Shown here: positions 59,725 to 64,000 of the stretch, piece by piece
How the letters are laid out: each line of letters starts with the position of its first letter
Numbering within the stretch: position 1 is the first letter of the stretch
Source: Massilia sp. Bi118
GTDB taxonomy: Bacteria; Pseudomonadota; Gammaproteobacteria; Burkholderiales; Burkholderiaceae_D
Direction: 5' to 3'
Assembly: GCF_918697865.1 (NCBI RefSeq)
Contig: NZ_CAKKMV010000014.1
Coordinates: 62,001 to 126,000, forward strand
DNA length: 64,000 nucleotides
The notes under the pieces: model-generated
Database searches by the model: none
What the model was told of the DNA's origin: nothing
The model's input: the letters and a program-made list of their open reading frames with translations, nothing else
Made by a program: the position numbers and the translations under genes

Positions 59725-60891
59725 TTATTTACGTTCGCTCAGCGGCACGAACTTCAGATCCTCCGGACCGACATAGTTCGCACTCGGACGGATGATCTTG
59801 TTGTCGATACGCTGCTCGATGATGTGCGCCGACCAGCCCGAAGTGCGCGCGATCACGAACAGCGGGGTGAACATCGCGGTCGGCACGCCCATCATGTGGT
59901 AGGACACGGCCGAGAACCAGTCCAGGTTCGGGAACATCTTCTTCACTTCCCACATGACCGATTCCAGGCGCTCGGCGATGTCGAACATCTTCATCGAACC
60001 GGCATCGCTTGAGAGCTTGCGCGCGACTTCCTTGATCACCTTGTTGCGCGGGTCCGAGATCGTGTACACCGGGTGGCCGAAGCCGATCACGACTTCCTTG
60101 TTGGCGACGCGGTTGCGGATGTCGGCTTCGGCTTCGTCCGCGTTTTCGTAGCGCTTCTGGATCTCGAAGGCGACTTCGTTGGCGCCGCCGTGCTTCGGAC
60201 CGCGCAGCGCGCCGATGGCCCCGGTGATGGCCGAGTAGATGTCGGAACCGGTGCCGGCGATCACGCGGCCGGTGAAGGTCGAGGCGTTGAACTCGTGCTC
60301 GGCGTACAAGATGAGCGAGGTGTGCATCGCCTTGACCCAGTCGTCGGACGGCTTTTCGCCGTGCAGCAGGTGCAGGAAGTGGCCGCCGATCGAGTCGTCG
60401 TCGGTCTCGACTTCGATGCGCTTGCCGTTATGGCTGAAGTGGTACCAGTACAGCAGCATCGAACCCAGCGATGCCATCAGGCGGTCGGCGATGTCGCGCG
60501 CGCCCGGGATGTTATGGTCGTCCTTTTCCGGCAGCGTACAGCCCAGCACCGAGACGCCGGTGCGCATCACGTCCATCGGATGCGAGGCGGCCGGCAGCGC
60601 TTCCAGTGCGCCCTTCACCGCCTGCGGCAGGCCGCGCAGCATCTTCAGCTTGGCCTTGTAGCCTTTCAGTTCGGCGGCGTTCGGCAGCTTGCCGTGCACC
60701 AGCAGGTAGGCGATCTCTTCGAATTCGGAGGTGTCGGCCACGTCCAGGATGTCGTAGCCGCGATAGTGCAGATCGTTGCCGGAACGGCCCACCGAGCACA
60801 GCGCGGTGTTACCTGCGGCGACGCCGGACAGGGCGACGGATTTCTTCGGCTTGAAGGTCGGGGTGTCGGATTGGGTGGTCTGATCGGTCAT
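59725..60891 (-). CDS. prpC: 2-methylcitrate synthase
   Basis: 388 residues, citrate-synthase fold. It condenses propionyl-CoA with oxaloacetate. Conserved pieces are LHYRGYDILDVAD, GFGHPVYTISDPR with the catalytic histidine, and the C-terminal NYVGPEDLKFVPLSER. The ATG at 60891 is preceded by AGGAG; a TTG start 15 bases upstream is less likely. It lies 15 bases after prpB. Confidence 0.95.
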   Translation of the reverse strand: MTDQTTQSDTPTFKPKKSVALSGVAAGNTALCSVGRSGNDLHYRGYDILDVADTSEFEEIAYLLVHGKLPNAAELKGYKAKLKMLRGLPQAVKGALEALPAASHPMDVMRTGVSVLGCTLPEKDDHNIPGARDIADRLMASLGSMLLYWYHFSHNGKRIEVETDDDSIGGHFLHLLHGEKPSDDWVKAMHTSLILYAEHEFNASTFTGRVIAGTGSDIYSAITGAIGALRGPKHGGANEVAFEIQKRYENADEAEADIRNRVANKEVVIGFGHPVYTISDPRNKVIKEVARKLSSDAGSMKMFDIAERLESVMWEVKKMFPNLDWFSAVSYHMMGVPTAMFTPLFVIARTSGWSAHIIEQRIDNKIIRPSANYVGPEDLKFVPLSERK

Positions 60892-60906
60892 CTCGGGTCT
60901 CCTCAA

Positions 60907-61797
60907 TTATTTGGCTTTGTTCTGGGCAAACAGGGCATCCAGCTTCTGCTCGAAGCTATGGTAATCGATGCGGTCGTAGAGTTCGGCGCGGGTCTGCATG
61001 GTATCGACCACGCTCTTCTGCGTGCCTTCGCGACGGATGGTTTCGTACACGTTCTCGGCCGCCTTGTTCATGGCGCGGAAGGCCGACAGCGGGTAGAGCA
61101 CGATGTCGACGTCGGCACCCTTCAACTCTTCGACGCTGAACAGCGGGGTCGAACCGAATTCGGTGATGTTGGCCAGGATCGGCACCTTGACCGCTTTCTT
61201 GAACTGGGCGTACATCTCCAGGCTGGTGATCGCTTCCGGGAAGATCATGTCGGCGCCGGCTTCGACGCAGGCGACGGCGCGCTCCACGGCTTTATCCAGG
61301 CCCTCGACGGCCAGCGCGTCGGTGCGGGCCATGACGACGAAGTTGTCGTCGGTGCGGGCGTCGACGGCGGCCTTCACGCGGTCGACCATTTCGCCCTGGC
61401 TGACGATCTCCTTGCCCGGACGGTGGCCGCAACGCTTGGCGCCGACCTGGTCTTCGATGTGGCAGGCGCCGGCGCCGGCCTTGATCAGCGAGCGCACGGT
61501 GCGGGCGACGTTGAAGGCGGAGGAGCCGAAGCCGGTGTCGATGTCGACCAGCAGCGGCAGGTCGCAGACGTCGGTGATGCGGCGCACGTCGATCAGCACG
61601 TCTTCGAGGCCCGAGATGCCGAGGTCAGGCAGGCCCAGCGAACCCGCGGCCACGCCGCCGCCCGACAGGTAGATCGCACGGTAGCCGGCGCGCTTGGCCA
61701 GCAGGGCGTGGTTGGCGTTGATCGCGCCGATCACCTGCAGCGGATGTTCTTCCTGCACGGCCAGGCGGAATTTGGCGCCTGCGGAGAGTTGACTCAT
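60907..61797 (-). CDS. prpB: 2-methylisocitrate lyase
   Basis: 296 residues, of the isocitrate lyase/PEP mutase superfamily. It splits 2-methylisocitrate into pyruvate and succinate, the last step of the methylcitrate cycle. The catalytic KRCGH motif is at residues 121-125, with the metal-binding VDIDTGFG segment upstream. First gene of the prp cluster, driven by the sigma-54 promoter described at 61845. Confidence 0.96.
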   Translation of the reverse strand: MSQLSAGAKFRLAVQEEHPLQVIGAINANHALLAKRAGYRAIYLSGGGVAAGSLGLPDLGISGLEDVLIDVRRITDVCDLPLLVDIDTGFGSSAFNVARTVRSLIKAGAGACHIEDQVGAKRCGHRPGKEIVSQGEMVDRVKAAVDARTDDNFVVMARTDALAVEGLDKAVERAVACVEAGADMIFPEAITSLEMYAQFKKAVKVPILANITEFGSTPLFSVEELKGADVDIVLYPLSAFRAMNKAAENVYETIRREGTQKSVVDTMQTRAELYDRIDYHSFEQKLDALFAQNKAK

Positions 61798-61844
61798 GGT
61801 GCTGTCCTTTCGATTGATTCATTGAGCGGAGTACGGGCACATCA

Positions 61845-61861
61845 ATGCAAACGCCGTGCCA
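61845..61861 (-). promoter_or_regulatory. sigma-54 (-24/-12) promoter of prpB
   Basis: The minus strand reads TGGCACGGCGTTTGCAT, a full match to the TGGCAC-N5-TTGCAT consensus. It lies 48 bases upstream of prpB, leaving room for a leader of about 35 bases. Sigma-54 control with PrpR as activator is the known mode for prp operons in enteric bacteria. Confidence 0.88.
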
Positions 61862-61926
61862 GCTCCCATGCTACGCCGCCCTGCCCTGTTTTCAAGGACT
61901 TGCGTCCCTGAGGAAGTCTTCTCAGC

Positions 61927-61959
61927 GTTTCACTCTGCAACATTGTTTCACGATGAAAC
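61927..61959 (-). promoter_or_regulatory. tandem operator upstream of prpB, candidate PrpR enhancer sites
   Basis: GTTTCA-CGA-TGAAAC (61945-61959) is a perfect dyad, and GTTTCA-CTC-TGCAAC (61927-61941) is the same with one mismatch, 18 bases away centre to centre. They lie about 95-125 bases upstream of the expected start of transcription, the right place for a sigma-54 enhancer-binding protein. Confidence 0.65.
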
Positions 61960-62061
61960 GTGCACCGTTCGGCACACCTGTTCCGCTGGTATAGCTGAGT
62001 TCGTAAGCGTAGAATCCCCTGCGCAGTTCTCTTTTGACAACAACAACCACCAAGAGGATTT

Positions 62062-63675
62062 ATGGGAGACATTCGCAAGGCCAGCCTGCTGGCGACCCTG
62101 GTTACGGCCTGCTTCGGCGCCCAGGCCGCCGACGTCGATGCCAACACCATCAACCGCATTGCCGACGAGGGCTACAACCGCGGCCAGGTCGTGAGCCTCG
62201 CAGCTCACCTGACCGACCGAATCGGCGGCCGCATGACCAACTCGCCTGCCATGCGCCAGGCGGAAAAATGGACCCAGCAGATGTTCACCGGCTGGGGCCT
62301 GCAGAATGTCCACCTCGAAGCTTACGACTTCGGCCGCGGCTGGTGGATCGAATCGTCGTCGGTCCGCATGACCGCGCCGCGCCCGCTGGCGCTGACCGCG
62401 ATCCCGGTGGCGTGGACGCCGCCGACCAAAGGGACCGTGAGCGCGCCGATCGCGGTGGCGCCGATCCGCCACGTGCGCGACCTGGCCCAGTACAAGGGCA
62501 AGCTGCGCGGGAAGATCGTGCTGGTCAGCTATCCGGACGCCCCGAAGGACGACACCGCCGCCACCTTCAAGCGCTTCGACGAAGCGGAACTGGGCAAGCT
62601 GTCGACCTACGACCAGCCGCACTACGATCCGGACCAGTCGTTCGACCTGTACAAAAAATACTTCGAGCAGGCGCGCGAGATCGACCGCTTCATGGCGGCG
62701 GAAGGCGCGCTGGCGCTGGTGAAGATGTCCTACCGCGGCGGCGGCCTGGTGCAGGGCGAGGGCTACTTCCACCGCAAGGGCGAGACGGTGTCGCTGCCGG
62801 AAGTCGAGATGGCCGCCGAAGACTACCGCCGCCTGGCGCGCCTGGCCAAGGTCGGCGAAGTGAAGCTCGAGATGAACAGCAATGTCCACTTCGACGACCG
62901 CGACATGAACGCCTACAACGTGCTGGCCGAGATCCCGGGCAGCGACCCGCAGGCCGGCTACGTGATGGCCGGCGCCCACCTCGACAGCTGGGTGGCCGGC
63001 GACGGCGCCGCCGACAACGGCGCCGGCTCGGTGGTGGTGATGGAAGCGGCGCGCATCCTGTCGCAGCTGGGCGTGAAGCCCAAGCGCACGATCCGCTTTG
63101 CGCTGTGGAGCGGCGAGGAACAAGGCCTGCTCGGTTCCCTGGCCTACATCCAGAAGCACATCGCCACCCGCCCGCGCCCGAGCGACGCGGGGCATGCGAA
63201 GCTGCCCGAGTTCATGTGGGACACCTACCCGATCACGCCCCTGCCCGGCTACAACGAGATGGCCGCCTACTTCAACCTGGACAACGGCTCGGGCAAGATC
63301 CGCGGCATCTACGCCGAAGGGAATTTCGCCGCGATGCCGGTGCTGCGCAGCTGGCTCGCGCCCTTCTCCAGCCTGGGCGCGGATAAAGTGGTGGCCAAGA
63401 AGACCGGCGGCACCGACCACGAGATCATGGCCGGCATGGGCCTGCCTGCCTTCCAGTTCATCCAGGACCCGCTGGACTACGGTTCGCGCGTGCACCACTC
63501 GAACCTCGACACCTTCGATCACCTGCGCACCGAAGATCTGCGCCAGGCCGCGGTGATCATGGCCACTGTGCTGCTGCAGGCAGCGGAGAGCGACACGCCG
63601 ATGCCGCGCAACGTGCTGCCGAAGCAGCCGACGCCGACGGATCCTTTCCACTACCGGGATCCGGCGAAGGAGTAA
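62062..63675 (+). CDS. secreted M28-family aminopeptidase/carboxypeptidase
   Basis: 537 residues with a signal peptide ending in GAQA. A protease-associated insertion (about 120-200) precedes the M28 catalytic domain. Zinc ligands and catalytic residues appear in order: H306 and D308 (AHLDSW), the bridging aspartate in DGAADNGAG, the catalytic SGEEQG glutamates, and a C-terminal VHHSNLDT histidine. It should remove amino acids from peptides outside the cytoplasm. Divergent from the prp operon, with the PrpR-type sites between. Confidence 0.92.
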   Translation: MGDIRKASLLATLVTACFGAQAADVDANTINRIADEGYNRGQVVSLAAHLTDRIGGRMTNSPAMRQAEKWTQQMFTGWGLQNVHLEAYDFGRGWWIESSSVRMTAPRPLALTAIPVAWTPPTKGTVSAPIAVAPIRHVRDLAQYKGKLRGKIVLVSYPDAPKDDTAATFKRFDEAELGKLSTYDQPHYDPDQSFDLYKKYFEQAREIDRFMAAEGALALVKMSYRGGGLVQGEGYFHRKGETVSLPEVEMAAEDYRRLARLAKVGEVKLEMNSNVHFDDRDMNAYNVLAEIPGSDPQAGYVMAGAHLDSWVAGDGAADNGAGSVVVMEAARILSQLGVKPKRTIRFALWSGEEQGLLGSLAYIQKHIATRPRPSDAGHAKLPEFMWDTYPITPLPGYNEMAAYFNLDNGSGKIRGIYAEGNFAAMPVLRSWLAPFSSLGADKVVAKKTGGTDHEIMAGMGLPAFQFIQDPLDYGSRVHHSNLDTFDHLRTEDLRQAAVIMATVLLQAAESDTPMPRNVLPKQPTPTDPFHYRDPAKE

Positions 63676-63690
63676 GCCTGAACGAAGGCC

Positions 63691-63999
63691 CTAGCGGCGT
63701 TGCTGGAACACCAGCGTGTTGCCGCTGGGGTCGTCGATATACACTTCGCGGGTGCCCCAGGTCTGCTCCAGCGGACCTTGGTGCACCGGCGATTCCGGCC
63801 GCAAGGGCGGCCTGAAGCCGCGCGCGACGAAGCTTGCGAACGCGGCATCCACGTCCTCGCACAGGACGATCGTGCTGGAATGGCCGTAGCGGCCTTCTCC
63901 CGGCGTCAGGTTCAGGTGCAGTTCATCTTCGCCGCGCCGCAGCCCTGCATAGAAGGGCTGGTCTTCGGGCCAGGTAAAATCGAGCGCGAAGTCGAGCAC
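63691..63999 (-). CDS. glyoxalase/bleomycin-resistance fold protein, 5' end outside the window
   Basis: The visible 102 residues form the C-terminal part of a vicinal oxygen chelate protein: FYAGLRRGEDELHLNL, then DVDAAFASFVARGF and a final REVYIDDPSGNTLVFQQR. A GTG at 63999 lies at the window edge, and the gene most likely continues beyond it. A bleomycin-resistance-like or uncharacterised role is possible. Convergent with the M28 peptidase, with 15 bases between the stops. Confidence 0.78.
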   Translation of the reverse strand: MLDFALDFTWPEDQPFYAGLRRGEDELHLNLTPGEGRYGHSSTIVLCEDVDAAFASFVARGFRPPLRPESPVHQGPLEQTWGTREVYIDDPSGNTLVFQQRR

Positions 64000-64000
64000 G

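Overview
The window reads as a chromosomal segment of a GC-rich betaproteobacterium of the order Burkholderiales, most like Oxalobacteraceae (Massilia/Telluria/Janthinobacterium type). This rests on the codon and GC style, the AcnD/PrpF type of methylcitrate cluster, the CysI-DUF934-CysH-CysD-CysN sulfate cluster, the Gram-negative porin family and a Wsp chemosensory operon. Genus assignment is inference; no rRNA gene is present.

Layout. 1-3.7 kb: tail of an M48 peptidase gene, pterin carbinolamine dehydratase, rsgA, then argF and argG ending in a strong terminator. 3.9-6.7 kb: a TonB-dependent siderophore receptor with a Fur box, divergent from a small YkgJ-type cysteine protein. 6.9-14.3 kb: a translationally coupled chemosensory operon wspA-wspB-wspC-wspD-wspE-wspF, without wspR. 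14.5-19.7 kb: a ba3-type (B-family) cytochrome oxidase operon with three multiheme c-type cytochromes. 19.8-31.1 kb: murB, yajQ, a nitronate monooxygenase-like flavoprotein, a PAS-GGDEF-EAL protein with a decayed EAL domain, a DHH phosphoesterase, a LytS/LytR-like two-component pair, an orphan NarL-type kinase and a porin.

31.1-34.4 kb is the accessory part. It holds an hcp / papain-fold amidase / signal-peptide protein operon that looks like an orphan type VI secretion effector-immunity module, followed by an AT-rich stretch with one unrecognised gene carrying a HEPN-like R-x4-H motif, and a tract resembling the 3' end of tmRNA. 34.4-42.1 kb: an acidic hypothetical protein and cysB, divergent from cysI-DUF934-cysH-cysD-cysN-cobA (sulfate assimilation plus siroheme). 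42.2-52.2 kb: a large DUF4214 protein, the sirohydrochlorin chelatase cbiX, lptG-lptF divergent from pepA, a small lipoprotein operon, an internally deleted acyltransferase gene and exonuclease III. 52.1-55.0 kb: a four-PAS GGDEF-EAL protein with intact catalytic residues. 55.2-61.8 kb: the methylcitrate cluster prpB-prpC-GNAT-acnD-prpF on the minus strand, with a textbook sigma-54 promoter and a tandem operator upstream but no prpR in view. 62-64 kb: an M28 peptidase and the C-terminal part of a glyoxalase-fold protein.

Four copies of an 86-88 bp REP-like element occur between genes. Their hairpin arms show compensatory base changes, and two copies lie inside the prp operon. The best candidates for less-described biology are the hcp-amidase-immunity module with the neighbouring HEPN-like gene, the Wsp operon without its usual diguanylate cyclase, and the covarying repeats.
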